Assembly (NCBI GenBank): GCA_961205875.1
Contig: OY540810.1
Location: 19,158,001-19,222,000, forward strand
Direction of reading: 5' to 3'
From: Sialis fuliginosa
Lineage: Eukaryota; Arthropoda; Insecta; Megaloptera; Sialidae
DNA length: 64,000 nt
Numbering within the stretch: position 1 is the first letter of the stretch; each line of letters begins with the position of its first letter. The position numbers and the translations under genes were made by a program. Shown piece by piece: positions 12,641-23,681 of this stretch. The notes under the pieces are model-generated. The model did not search any database. It saw nothing but the letters and a program-made list of their open reading frames with translations, and had not been told where the DNA came from.

Positions 12641-13910
12641 AGATAAAACGGTAGTTAACTTTGTAATAAAATATATTTCTTTATCTAAATGTTCATTTAA
12701 ATTGTAAAACAGATATTTATAGAACATTTGACGTTATAAAACTTATTTTGAATAACTATATTAACTTTAAGGATAGATTCATCGATATAAAAAAAAACGG
12801 TTGATAAATTATATCTTTTGGCAATTTGACTTATAGGATTTAGACACGTTTTACTTTGTATAAAAAACATACCTATATATTTTGGCAACATAGCAGTATC
12901 CATAAAGTATCTCTAGAATTAACTGTTTTCTTGGCGAAGCTTTTCACAACTGCACTTGAAGCGATTGATGTTGAAATGTAAAGTTGCATAAAAATGTGAC
13001 AGATGCTTATTGTATATTATTTATAATTGTTAATTCTGATAATGTTTTAGTTTGTGATAAATGAAATAAATTGAAGAGGGACTGTCAAGTAAATAAATAA
13101 AAATTAAGTTGCGTATATTTTGACCTTGATATGATTTCTTATTTTTATCTCTTAGTGCAAGATCACGTGATAATGACAATTTTAAAATTATTTACATGAA
13201 ATATAGTTCTTTAGATTATTACTTTTGCTAAAATATTTATAACTGATGAAGAACCACTCTGACAAAACGATAATAATATATTTTTTTAATTTATAAACGT
13301 TATGATAATTGTGATTGGCGTTTGGAATTAATCTAATGCTGGTTGAAAAACGAACGATTAACTAATCACGATTAATTTTACTTTATGCAACACGAGGTCA
13401 TACTTGTAACAAAATATTTATAACGATTTTTGAATGTGATGTGATATGGGTATATAGGTTATTTATGTATCTTATTTAAGTATCTAAGTTGTATTCTAAA
13501 ATTGACGTCTTTCGAATTAACGGGCCATATGCATGGTTTTGGTTACATGAGCCCCGACCTTTTAGAGGCCCTGGCGCTTAACTTATACCCACCGCCCGCC
13601 ACTTTATTAATTTGTGTTTAATGAAAAAAGGTAGTCATAGAAAAAGTTAAGTTTTGTATAACTTAATAATTACCATCTTTCTTATACCCTTTACTGGTGC
13701 CATTTTTCAGTTAAAAAAATAAAATAAAAAATAGGTTCAAATTCACATGCATCGGTATATTTATTTTCCCCAACTTGGCGTCCTCCTGAAATAAATATTT
13801 TCCATGTTCGGTTAAAATTTCAAGTTTTTGGCTTGTATAGTTTACGAGATATTTTGCAATGAGTGGACAGTCATACATAAGTACATATATGAACAGACGA
13901 CAAAGTGAGA
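12641..13910. other. AT-rich DNA with a short GC-rich relic and a weak ribozyme-like motif
   Basis: A GC-rich patch with GGCCCTGGCGCTTAA at about 13570-13585 resembles the end of an old hAT-type element. At 13243-13249 (+) CTGATGA is followed by CAAAACGATAATAAT, a layout like decayed Penelope hammerheads. No gene was found. Confidence 0.4.
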
Positions 13911-14200
13911 TTAAAGGCTCTGTCAAACAGGAAGCGGACTGTCCGCCGCGGACTAGGGTGGTCAAACAGAACGCGCAAGTGACAGCGAACTAGGGCAAAT
14001 TCTTTCTTCATCTAGTGGTAATCATGTCATGAATTACTTATTTTCTTAGTTGTGAGTTCGGCAGCAAGACGAAAAAGGAAATAGGTATGCCATAGTCAAT
14101 GTGCATAATGCAGGCATTCTATATAGTGACTAGGCATTCTACGTTCGAGAGGGTTGTTTTTCAAGCTAAATACTGAAGCGATATCATACTAACAAATATA

Positions 14201-14251
14201 CTACCGCACAAGATCAATCAACTTTCCATCATTATCTTCTCTTTTACTCAT
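14201..14251 (-). pseudogene. MADF-protein N-terminal fragment, left arm
   Basis: The frame reads MSKREDNDGKLIDLVR and then stops. A cluster of acidic residues followed by KLIDLV is how many insect MADF (Myb/SANT-like, DNA-binding) domains begin, and PIF/Harbinger elements commonly carry such an accessory protein beside the transposase. Only the first 16 codons survive. Its mirror image on the opposite arm is at 14400-14450. The identification rests on a short match to a family pattern and is moderate. Confidence 0.45.
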
Positions 14252-14399
14252 TTTGTCATCCAGTCCGCGCGGACAGTCCACGCGGACAGCCGCGAACTCT
14301 GTATCGTGTAATGTTGCATTACCCTGGTCAAACAGAAAGCGGACTACCGCGGCGGACAGCGGACAGGTTTGTAAATTCGCGCGCGGGCTGGATGGTAAA

Positions 14400-14450
14400 A
14401 TGAGTAATAGAGAAGATAATGATGAAAAGTTGATTGACCTTGTGTGGTAG
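14400..14450 (+). pseudogene. MADF-protein N-terminal fragment, right arm
   Basis: The frame reads MSNREDNDEKLIDLVW and then stops. It differs from the left-arm copy at three residues, and the stop falls at the same place. This shows the truncation came before the arms were duplicated. Further along the same arm, 14603-14659 reads MKRSNSSSSDELLDMM, resembling the serine/acid-rich start of some Harbinger transposases. Confidence 0.45.
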
Positions 14451-14798
14451 TGCAGTTGTTTGTATGACTTCGCTTCATATTTAGCTCGTAAAACAACCCT
14501 CTCGAACGTAGAATGCCTAGTCACTATATAGAATGTCTGCATTATGCACATTGACCATGGCATACCCATTTCCTTTTTCGTCTTGCTGCTGAACTCACAG
14601 CTATGAAAAGAAGTAATTCTTCTTCGTCAGACGAACTGCTGGACATGATGATCACTAGATGAAGAAAGAATTTGCACTGGTTCGCCGTCACTTTCGCGTT
14701 CTGTTTGACCACCTTAGTCCGCGCGGACAGTCCGCTTCCTGTTTGACAGAGCCTTTAATAGGATTTCTAGAAAATCGAACGCGCGTTTTCGTTTTTTT

Positions 14799-15770
14799 AG
14801 GGTTCCGAAGAAACCCTATTAATATCGCTTTGTCGTCCGTCCGTATGTCCGTCCGTCCGTCCGTCCTTTTCACTCAAAGCTAAATAGCTCGTAAACTATA
14901 TAAGCTAGAAACTTGAAATTTTTACTGAACATGTAAAATGACACCCTCTAGTAAAATATGTACAAATTTATTGAATAAATAATTTTTCAGAAGGGGCAAT
15001 AAGGAGCTAAAGCTAGGTAAAAAAAATATTTTTTTTTATACCAAGGCATGTGGCACGTTAAAATATATAACCAAACAAGCGGAATTTGACTCTTTTTTTA
15101 ATTTTTTTCTAACTCAAAAATGGCGCCTGTAGGGGGCTAAAAGCAGTATTTTATTCTGTCCCCCCCCCCCTCTAACTCTGTAACTACCAGCTCAAAAAAT
15201 CTGAAAAAAATTTGGTAACGAGGTTTTGGTGGGACTACCAACGACAAATACTAAAGTCAATAATATAATTTTTAATTTTGGAATAATAGGGAGGGGTGTA
15301 AGAGAATTTAAAATTTTTATTTTCATATCTAGGCATGTGATATGTCAAAATGTACATCTCAATTCGTAGAACATGACCATATTTTTTATTTTTTTCTAAC
15401 TCAAAAATGGCGCCTGTAGGGGGCTAAAAGCAATGTTTTATTTGCCCCCCCCCCCTCTATCTCTGTAACTACTGACTCAAAAAATCTGAAAAAAATTTGG
15501 TAACGAGGCTTTGGTGGGACTATCAACGAAAAATACTAAAGTCAACAATATAATTTTAAATTTTGGAATTATAGGGAGGGGCGTCATAAAATTTTTTTTT
15601 TTGATATCTAGGCATGTGGTATGTCAAAATATAGATCTCAATAAGTAGAACTTGACACTTTTTTATATTTTAACTTTAAGTTAAAAATGCACCTGTAAGT
15701 GGTTCCAAACTTTTCACGTAGTACGTACTTCGGAACCCTTATGGCATACACTCGTGTATGTCTTGCCCGA
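14799..15770 (+). mobile_element. Family X element, copy 2
   Basis: It starts AGGGTTCCGAAGAAACCC, followed by (GTCC)n near 14833-14866, and ends with CTTCGGAACCCTTATGG, a 16-nt palindrome CATACACTCGTGTATG (15745-15760) and TCTTGCCCGAATTATT. The inside holds two full units of about 280 bp and a partial third, each with AGGCATGTGG, a TAACTCAAAAATGGCGCCTG segment, a poly-C block and GGTGGGACTACCAACGA. The start and end share an inverted AGGGTTCCGAAG. No coding. It begins 45 bp after the Harbinger-like element. Confidence 0.85.
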
Positions 15771-16437
15771 ATTATTTACTATTAAAGTCAATTTAAAAAA
15801 AAACTGAAACGGATACTTTTCATCTGGGGGCCAAGTCCGCTACTGCAAATATTAGTAACATTTTTTAAGATTTGGTTTTTTCAAAATTTATTTGGCTTTG
15901 TATCCGGAACGAACTTAAGGTTTCATCACATAGGGTAAAGCACTCGTTGTCAATTTACAATTAAAACGTAATTATAATTTCCTAGTAAATCACATAAACT
16001 CTCGCACCGTGACGTAACAGCTATCATCATCTTTGATTGATGTTAAATGTTTCTTGGAACAGCAGTTTGCAGATTCTCCGGCAGTTTATTTGTTGTTGAT
16101 CCAATGCATTTTACAGCTCATAGACGCTGACATGCAAGGACGCGTTTTATTGTGAGTAGTTAAGTAGGTAGTGGCAGCATTTGCGCGAAACTACATATAT
16201 TATATGTTAATGTCCGGTATTACAAACAAGCTAGCAAAATTTCAAATGAGGTTTCTATTCTATTCTCTTTAATATATTGATATTATTAATTGTTTATCAT
16301 CATTATCGAAAAAAAACTTAACCCGCATCTGGGAATAAATTCAACATTTGAAAAAATCATTCAAACATCTGTTTTGTTGATCATCGAGCGAAGCCCCTCA
16401 GGCAGAACGTAAACTTATTTACTTTTTAGGGTTCCAA
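15771..16437. other. Spacer between family X copies 2 and 3
   Basis: AATGTCCGGTATTACAAAC at about 16208 matches the end of the MITE at 31022, so a fragment of that family is here. A stretch around 16000-16190 has more even base composition, but no protein could be recognised in it. Confidence 0.45.
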
Positions 16438-17663
16438 AGAAACTTTATTAATCTAACTTTGTCGTCCGTCCGTCCGTCCTTTTCACTCAAAGCTAAATAG
16501 CTCGTAAACTATATAAGCTAGAAACTTGAAATTTTTACTGAACATGTATAATAACGCCCTCTAGTAGTGTTTAATGGATATTTTTTATTTTTTAGGGATC
16601 CGAAGAAACTCTATTAATCTCACTTTGTCGTCCGTTCATCCTTTTCACTCAAAGATAAATAGCTCGTAAACTATATAAGCTAGAAATTTGAAATTTTTAC
16701 TGAAGATGTAAAATGACACCCTCTAGTAAAAGATGTACAAATTTATTGAATAAATAATTTTTCAGAGGGGGCAATAAGCTAGGTAAATAAAATATTTTTT
16801 TTATACCAAGGCATATGGCACGTTAAAATGTATAACCAAACAAGCGGAATTTGACTCTTTTTCTATTTTTTTTCTAAATCAAAAATTGTGCCTGTAGGGG
16901 CTTTAAAGCAAATCTAAAAAAACAAAAAAATTGTATACCAAGACGTGTGGCATGTCAAAATGTACATCTCAATTAGTAGAATTTTTGACCATATTTTTTA
17001 TTTTTTTTCTAACTCAAAAATGGCGCCTGTAAGGGGCTAAAAGCAGTATTTTATTCTGACCCCCCTCCCTCTAACTCTGTAACTACCGGCTCAAAAAATC
17101 TGAAAAAAATTTGGTAACGAGGTTTTGGTGGGACTACCAACGACAAATACTAAAGTCAATAATATAATTTTTAATTTTGGAATAATAGGGAGGGGTGTAA
17201 GAGAATTTAAAATTTTTATTTTCATATCTAGGCATGTGTTATGTCAAAATGTACATCTCAATTCGTAGAACATGTCCATATTTTTTTTTCTAATTCAAAA
17301 ATGACGCCTGTAGGGGGCTAAAAGCAGTGTTTTATTTTGTCCCCCCCTCCTCTATCTCTGTAACTATTGGTTCAAAAAATCTGAAAAAAATTTGGTAACG
17401 AGGTTTTGGTGGGACTACCAACGACAAATATTAAAATCAACATTATAATTTTAAATTTTGGAATTATAGGAAGGGGCGTCTTAGAATTTTTTATTTTGAT
17501 ATCTAGGCATGTGGTATGTCAAAATATAGATCTCAATTAGTAGAACTTGACACTTTTTATATTTTAACTTTAACTTAAAAATGCACCTGTAAGTGGTTCC
17601 AAACATTTCACGTAGTACGTACTTCGGAACCCTTATGGCATACACTCGTGTATGTCTTGCCCG
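16438..17663 (+). mobile_element. Family X element, copy 3, duplicated head
   Basis: It has the same layout as copy 2, with the palindrome CATACACTCGTGTATG at 17639-17654 and the same TCTTGCCCGAATTATT end. The head (AGGGTTCC, (GTCC)n, AAGCTAAATAGCTCGTAAAC) is present twice, at 16438 and again at about 16595. Internal units begin near 16806, 16938, 17230 and 17505; the second is short. The close match to copy 2 beyond the hairpin suggests local duplication or the same sharp 3' end. Confidence 0.85.
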
Positions 17664-17750
17664 AATTATTTATTCTTGAGTTGTTAGAGTAGTTAGTTTT
17701 AATTTTCTGGGGATTCTTATTATTTTTGTTTAAATTATTTATTAATACTA

Positions 17751-17850
17751 CATGGGTTGAAAAGTCTTTGGTCTGATATACAGATAGTGACATAAACAAA
17801 AAATCTTGATGCTTCCCATAGAGTACCAACATTTTAAAACACTTCGTATT
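17751..17850 (-). mobile_element. Possible mariner end fragment
   Basis: The text GGGTTGAAAAGTCTTTGGTC, then CAGATAGTGACATAAAC and CTTGATGCTTCCCATAGAG, resembles a terminal repeat and untranslated leader of mellifera-type mariner elements. No transposase or second end was seen nearby. The 74-codon minus frame covering it is not a transposase. Confidence 0.35.
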
Positions 17851-18797
17851 TAAAAATGTATAGGGTATTTTTCGGTCTAAACACGGTATTAGAATTTTGT
17901 CAACTTTGATGTCTAATAGTGATTTGTTGCAAACTTTACAGTTACATAAAATAAAAATACAGTGTACAAAAAGAGGAATTTCTAGCTTCTAGGACCCCCA
18001 TAAAAGGCGTCGTGGATTAAACAATAACTCTTTGTGTTATTTTATATTTTATACCTGTATCTTTATACTAGTATATTTCAAATGCTAATACTTTAATGTC
18101 AAGTTCGTTACTCACGTTTTCAACGTTTTTGTGATATGTGCAAAGTTATTTGTAAAAAATGAATTATTGGTGGGAAATTCTCGAGAACAAAAGATATGCT
18201 TTTTTAATAAGCCGGTTTTTTTTAATTTCTGAGAAGTATTATCATAATCAATTAAATTGATTTCAATCACTCATATGTATGTATATAAAAATTGTACTTG
18301 ACTCCGTAACTTTTAATGTTAAAAGTTAGAGTTTAATTTTTTTATGTAAAAAAAATAGTTGAGATTATTATTATTTATCATGGTTACTTTACAATACAAC
18401 ATTTATAATGAGTATGAAACACTAATAAATTTAATATCATGGTGTCTTTAATAACCAAATAAAATTCGAATTATTAAGCATATTAAAGTTTTTAACGTAT
18501 TGGCATGTTTTTTTCTTCTGAAAACCAGAAGCAATTAGTCATATATATGTTTCAAGTTCTAATGAAAATATATGAATTTGTTTTTTACTATAATACAGGT
18601 ATTTTTAAATACATATGTTCCAAGTTGTATTATTTTTTATTTTCATCATAATTTTTAATTACCTGTCTGATATGTGGCGCCGGCTGTTTTTATCTTTTAC
18701 ATTCCGTTCTTAGTAGTTAATATTAATATAAGACAATTGTGTATATTAGCACGAGTTTTTTTTGTGTAACTTAATATGTATAATGTTTATATATGTA
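17851..18797. other. AT-rich DNA, nothing recognised
   Basis: No gene or element boundary was seen up to the M1 MITE. Confidence 0.5.
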
Positions 18798-18799
18798 TA

Positions 18800-19353
18800 A
18801 GGTACTGGCACCAGTTATGGCCGCTATAAGAGCAAGGTTTACTGTTTTTGTGATTGACGGGCATCTTTTTTGTAATTCTCATGAACTCTTTTTACTAATA
18901 AAACAAGTAACTCTTTATTTAATCAATTTAATTACAAGAGTCTGCAAATATAGTTTGTGTTTTAAATTATAACCTTTTATTTTGTTTATGTATTTTCTCC
19001 AGTAATGGATAAAGTAAAACCAGTAATGAGTACGCAGTGATGGACACTTGCTAATGATTACAAAATGATAAGTACTACGACACAAAAGATATAAAAGAAA
19101 GAATCGTCAAATTTGAAACAATGTAAAGCAGTTGCTATGATAATATAATAATTAATAAATAAATTATACTAATAATTAGTTTGAATGTTCACCATTTTGA
19201 CACCTATTTCCCGATTTTCATCAAATCACGCAAGACAGTTAAATTATCAGAAATATTAGTAAAAAAATATCTACAAATATTTCTAATTCAGTCCTATATT
19301 TAATTCAAAAATAGCCATTACTGGGGTCATATCCAAGACTGGAGCCAGTACCT
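18800..19353 (+). mobile_element. TA-flanked MITE, family M1, copy 2
   Basis: The left end AGGTACTGGCACCAGT and the inverse of the right end, AGGTACTGGCTCCAGT, differ at one base. TA lies outside each end (18798-18799 and 19354-19355). The interior matches copy 1 (7168-7678), with extra CCAGTAATGGATAAAG-type text. Its terminal repeats match each other better than those of copy 1, so it may be the younger insertion. Confidence 0.88.
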
Positions 19354-19513
19354 TATATTGTAAATTCTTTCATTAATTTATTGAACCGAACCATTTAAAC
19401 GTGTATTATTTTATACACTTTACATCTTTAACTTTAAGTACTAAATTTATTATTTTATATACAAATATTTTGTGTTTTGTGCATTATACAGAACATGCAT
19501 ATTGGACAACTTA

Positions 19514-20100
19514 ATGCTGGTTTACACGCTATGATTTATCGTAACAATTCGATCGTTACGATAAATTGTTACGATAAATCGAAAGAGTGTGTACTGTTTA
19601 CATGCAACGATTTCATGTCTAATATACATTGTCGACCGCGGTACACTCGGTTAGCTTTTGCCATGGAGGAAGTACTGTTGTGGTCGTTATATATCGTTTG
19701 TTTAGCAAGAAAAGTGAAAAGGTCACGAAGACCAAGAAGAAATTGGAGCCGCCAGTGGTTGCTGAAGAAAAGGGTATTTTATCATATAAAATTATTGAAA
19801 GAATTGCGAAATGAACCCAATGACTGGCGGAATTATTTAAGAATAGATGAAGAGACTACATAGACATGAACAGCTAATGCAAACTGAGTCAAATTGTAAC
19901 AATGAATGGCTGCTACTTGTTTACACGTTCCAATTTGTCGTTACGATTCACAGAAATTAATGCCGGCCGGTATCAACCATCCAATCCAATTCCAATTCCA
20001 ATAAATCGCTACAATGTCCTGTTTACACGCAACGATAAATCGTAACAATTCGATCATTACGATAAATTGTTACGATTTATCGTAGCGTATAAACCAGGCT
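19514..20100 (+). mobile_element. PIF/Harbinger deletion derivative, 587 bp
   Basis: The terminal repeats ATGCTGGTTTACACGCT and the inverse of AGCGTATAAACCAGGCT match at 14 of 17 bases. The 3-bp duplication TTA (19511-19513, 20101-20103) is the standard PIF/Harbinger target. Just inside both ends lie dense small palindromes built from ATCGTAACAATTCGAT and TTACGATAAATTGTTACG, which could be transposase-binding sites. A fragment of transposase remains inside. Confidence 0.88.
19663..19863 (+). pseudogene. Harbinger transposase N-terminal fragment
   Basis: The 66-codon frame starts at the ATG in CCATGG. It contains a basic run KVKRSRRPRRNWSRQWLLKK, then LLKELRNEPNDWRNYLRID, ending at TAG. A basic R/K tract followed by W-x-W/L, R, LL-x-EL and F/N-YLRM is the usual start of HARBI1-type DDE nucleases just before the catalytic domain. 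The DDE catalytic part is missing, so it cannot act as a transposase. The longer frame beginning at 19477 reads through the inverted repeat and is not the real start. Confidence 0.7.
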
Positions 20101-20123
20101 TTAAAAATCAACTATCCATGACT

Positions 20124-20405
20124 CAGTGGCGTAGCAAGGGGGGGGGGCAAGGGGGTCTATTATGCCCCGGGCGCTACTTACAGAAGGGCGCCAAATGGCC
20201 CTTAACTTTTTGAACCACATAGCATAAATCCAATTTACAAAAAGCTATAGGCCAGAATATGCAACTGAAGACCTTTTTTTTTTTTTAGTCACGCCAATTT
20301 CAATTCAGATTTATAAAATTATTATTATTATTTTTTTTTTATAATTTTTAAGGGCGCCAAAAGGGTATCGTGCCCTGGGCGCCAATTATGCTTGCTACGC
20401 CACTG
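20124..20405. mobile_element. hAT-type MITE, 282 bp
   Basis: The ends CAGTGGCGTAGCAAGG and CTTGCTACGCCACTG are inverted. The flanking 8-mers CCATGACT and CCTTGACT agree at 7 of 8. The subterminal blocks GGCGCC and GCCCTGGGCGCC are typical of this widespread hAT MITE type. It sits 23 bp from the Harbinger derivative. Confidence 0.88.
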
Positions 20406-20469
20406 CCTTGACTAGGGCAATCTCTATGAGCCAAATATCCTGTTGGGAGATGCAGACGTGGTCATTTTT

Positions 20470-21531
20470 AGGTTTCCGTAGAAAACTAGGAAACCTTATA
20501 GTTTCGCCATGTCCGTCCGTCCTGAAAATTTTAAGCCGATTAAGATGAAATTTGATATACGGGCGAAGACTGATAACCTAATAACAGAAATGATGATTTT
20601 TGAAAAAAAAATTTTTTGAACTCTCTTTCCATAGATTGAATAGTATATTAAAAAAAATTTCACTTAATTTATTAAGTAGGGTGTCTTTAGATAGGTCTCC
20701 TAAAATGCAATAAAAAAATATGACTTTTTGATTTCAACTCTTCAGTCACGATATATTTGCGTTCAAAGTCGTTATCAGAGCGTCCCCCCCCCCTCTATTT
20801 TCTAAACTATCAAAATAAAAAATCTGTAAAAATTCGAGAATATAGCTTTTAATTAGTACTAGATCACTCTCAAAATTATTTTGGACCCCCCTCCCATAGA
20901 CTGAAAAGTGAACTCACATTTTTCTTTTCACTGACCTTATTGAGTGGGATGTTGTTAGATAAAATGCAACAAAAAATGTTAAATGATCTTTTGATTTTAA
21001 CCCTTCAGTCACGATATATTTGCATTTAAATGTCGTTATCAGAGCGTCCCCTCCCCCCTAATTACTAAACTATCAATTCAAAAAATCTGAAATTCAGAAT
21101 GTAGCTTTTAATTAGTACTTTCACTAAAAATTATAACGAACACTATCAAAATGATTTTGGAAACCCTCCCATAGACTGAAAATTGTACTCAAATATATTT
21201 TTCACATACCCCATTGAGTGGGGTATCTTTAGATAGGTCTCCTAAAATATAACAAAAAATGTTATATGACCTTTTGATTTTAACCTTTTAGTAACGATAT
21301 ATTTGCTTTTCAATGTGGTTATCAAAGCGCTCCCCCCTTCTACTTTCTAAACTATCGATGCAAAAAATCTAAAAAAAATCCAGAATGTAGCTTTTAGTTA
21401 GTACTTTCAATAAAAATTATAACGAACACTATAGCTAGAATAGTTTATAAAAAAAATTGAAATAACTCTTGTTTATAAATCGTAATGACTACGGAAACCT
21501 ATCATGTGCGTGCCCAACACGCACTTGGCCG
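20470..21531 (+). mobile_element. Family Y element, copy 1
   Basis: It starts AGGTTTCCGTAGAAAAC with GTCCGTCCGTCC nearby, and ends CTACGGAAACCT plus a hairpin GTGCGTG-cccaa-CACGCAC (21506-21524) and TTGGCCG. Three internal units of about 290 bp carry ACCTTTTGATTTTAACCCTT, CACGATATATTTGC, a poly-C block and GGACCCCCCTCCCATAGACT. The plan mirrors family X. No coding. Ends of this kind are very common in lepidopteran genomes. Confidence 0.85.
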
Positions 21532-22201
21532 TTTTATTTTGAAATAATTTTTATAATGTGAAATTTTTGTACTACAATAGTTAATAACAATTTTATCAAA
21601 ATGGTAATGCATATAAATTAAAATAAAATACAAATAATGTTCCGATACTTATAATAAATTAACACCTACCTACTTTTAAAAATAATAGATAATAGTTTGT
21701 GGTTTCAACTTATTGAATTAATTATAAATTCGAACAATTTAAAAACTGTAAACTCAAAATGCTAATATTACAATTATGTTAATATTTTCTAATACTGCAT
21801 GCAACATAATATTGTAGAAAAAAGTACATGGCAATAAAATATAATTAAAATAATAATTTATACAATGTCACAAATGATTTGTGACAAGCAAAAAAAGTTC
21901 GTCTTACTAGGGAACTTATTTTCTGAAATTACTTAAGGTCTATGGAATGTAACCTGCTAAATCATTAATTATGTAAATGTTTCCCAAACGATGACGCCTT
22001 GCGGGCTTTCTTGGTTAGTTTTTGAAATGTATTCAATGTTTTTGCTTCAATTAAAATTTTACTAATTACTGAATTTTATTTGAAATATCTTCTATATTTC
22101 AAGGTAATTTTTGAAGTAGTAATTTTACACTAATTTTTAAATGTATATTTTATAGAATTTCTTTTGATATTTTTCAAGAACATTTATTATATTTTATTAC
22201 C
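21532..22201. other. AT-rich DNA, nothing recognised
   Basis: No coding or repeat structure was seen here. Confidence 0.5.
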
Positions 22202-22203
22202 TA

Positions 22204-23061
22204 TACAGGGTGTTTTGTTCGGCGATACGAATATTTTGAAGGGAGGTAGAATGAGTCATTTGGAAGTGATTTAAGCAAATATACCTATATACAAAGGGCA
22301 ACAGTTTTTTTAAATCGGCCATTTTAGTAAATTTTTGAAAAAACCCAGATTTATACATGTTAATGTCAAAAATTCAAAAGTTAAAGAGTCTATATTTTTT
22401 AAACATGATTTTGATATTACTTAATGTTTATGCTACACTATCAGATCAAAATAAAATTTATGAATTACAAAAACAAAAAATGGCTGCAGTTTAACATTTA
22501 AAACTTATAAAACTTTGATAAAATTATTTATTTAAAAAAATATTTTATAAAATCTAGTACACCTACAGATGTTCAGATGGTTTTAAAAACTGCTCTATTT
22601 TATACCCTTTCGAAAAACCTACCATAATACTTACATGAATTGGCTATTTTTGTTAAAAAACTTACATTTATCCCAGAATAAGAAAGATTTTTACAGTGAG
22701 TCGATCGTAGTATGCTATTCTAAATAAGTCATTAAGAACGTGATGTGATGCTTTTCAAACATTTTTTTATATGCATTGGACAGTGTAACATCTCCTACTG
22801 TGCAAAATAATGATCCTGTCCATTGAATATAAAAAAATATTTGAAAAGTAACACGTTTTTAACGACTTATTTATAAAAGTATACTACGATCGACTCATTG
22901 TAAAAATGTAAAAATCTTACTTATTCTAGGATAAATGTAAGTTTTTTTAACAAAAATTTATTTTAATATATAGGTATTTTAAATATTTGCTTAAATCAAT
23001 TCCAAATGACTCATTCTACCTTCCTTCAAAATATTCGTATTGCCGAACCAAACATCCTGTA
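22204..23061. mobile_element. Palindromic TA-flanked MITE, 858 bp
   Basis: The ends are TACAGGGTGTTTTGTTCGG and the inverse of CCGAACCAAACATCCTGTA, with TA outside both. An inner palindrome (about 22640-22950) is centred near 22795 and includes inverted TACGATCGACTCA-type blocks. The left arm carries about 340 bp (roughly 22280-22640) that the right arm lacks, so one arm has gained or lost a segment. Confidence 0.85.
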
Positions 23062-23193
23062 TATTGAAACCCAAAACAACTGTGTTGTTTGAAAAAAAAG
23101 AATAATATTATTCGTTTTGAAATTTTACCATTATAGATTTATTACTTTTGCAAAAAATATTTTCTACTGTTTTATTTACGGAGCTAGTTCTAT

Positions 23194-23470
23194 TTATGAT
23201 TTTACAGAGTAAAGTTCCGTATGTTCGTCGTTGAAATACACCTGGAACCGCCTTTCTTTAAGGTATGACCTCAGAACTCTGTAGAAAGGATGGGGTATTT
23301 CTCTTTTAATTTTGTATAGCAATCCTGTGTGCCATACCTTATCAAATTATTGGCTTACGTGAAGGAAGGTTGCCGAACAGTATTTATTTTCTTGGAGTTG
23401 TGACTGTTTCCGTAATTCTATGAACCTGTTCTATTGCAGAGTGTGCACTTCGAAATACCCGAATATACAT
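23194..23470 (-). pseudogene. Jockey-type LINE reverse transcriptase fragment
   Basis: The minus-strand translation gives WHTGLLYKIKREIPHPF, then FYRVLRSYLKERRFQV, ending in a stop. Just upstream come YCSATFLHVSQ-stop-FDKV and, in another frame, SAIEQVHRITE. The order QVHRI, C-SA-FLDV-QAFD-VWH-GLL-KL, P-Y, L-SYL--R-F-V is the middle of the reverse transcriptase of Jockey-clade non-LTR retrotransposons. At least one frameshift and one stop (in the QAFD motif) break it. No endonuclease or 3' tail was found next to it, so this is an internal scrap. Confidence 0.75.
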
Positions 23471-23681
23471 AAAAAAATCTGAAGTCGGTTAAAAATCTAT
23501 TTATTTTTAACCAACCTTATTTAAATTAAATAGTATAATAAGCACTTGCGGGTGCAAAAGCGAATAAAATAATTAAATTGTAAGTAACTTATTCTTTATA
23601 AGTATTTTATATTTGTATTTTTATATTATTTTTCTTTAGTTAACAAAAATCAAATGTGTATGTACAATATTGTACAATGTA

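Larger units (their letters stand above)
13915..14754. mobile_element. PIF/Harbinger-like foldback element, 840 bp
   Basis: The ends AGGCTCTGTCAAACAGG and CCTGTTTGACAGAGCCT are perfect inverses. TTAA lies outside both ends (13911-13914, 14755-14758); a 3-bp TTA duplication is also possible. The two arms (about 13915-14270 and 14390-14754) mirror each other, including the GTCCGCGCGGACAG-type GC-rich blocks and the fragments encoding a MADF-protein start. A third, internal copy of the terminus (GGTCAAACAGAAAGCGGAC) lies near 14322, so it may be a fusion of two defective elements. The TTAA flank alone would suggest piggyBac; the MADF start, typical of Harbinger accessory genes, argues for PIF/Harbinger. 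Confidence 0.8.

Noticed and set aside
14201-14569. 122-codon minus-strand frame as one gene
   Set aside because: It crosses the centre of the Harbinger-like palindrome. Only the last 16 codons look like protein, as the MADF start.
19477-19662. Upstream extension of the Harbinger fragment frame
   Set aside because: It translates the terminal inverted repeat, outside the element and through palindromes, so the ATG at 19663 is the sensible start.
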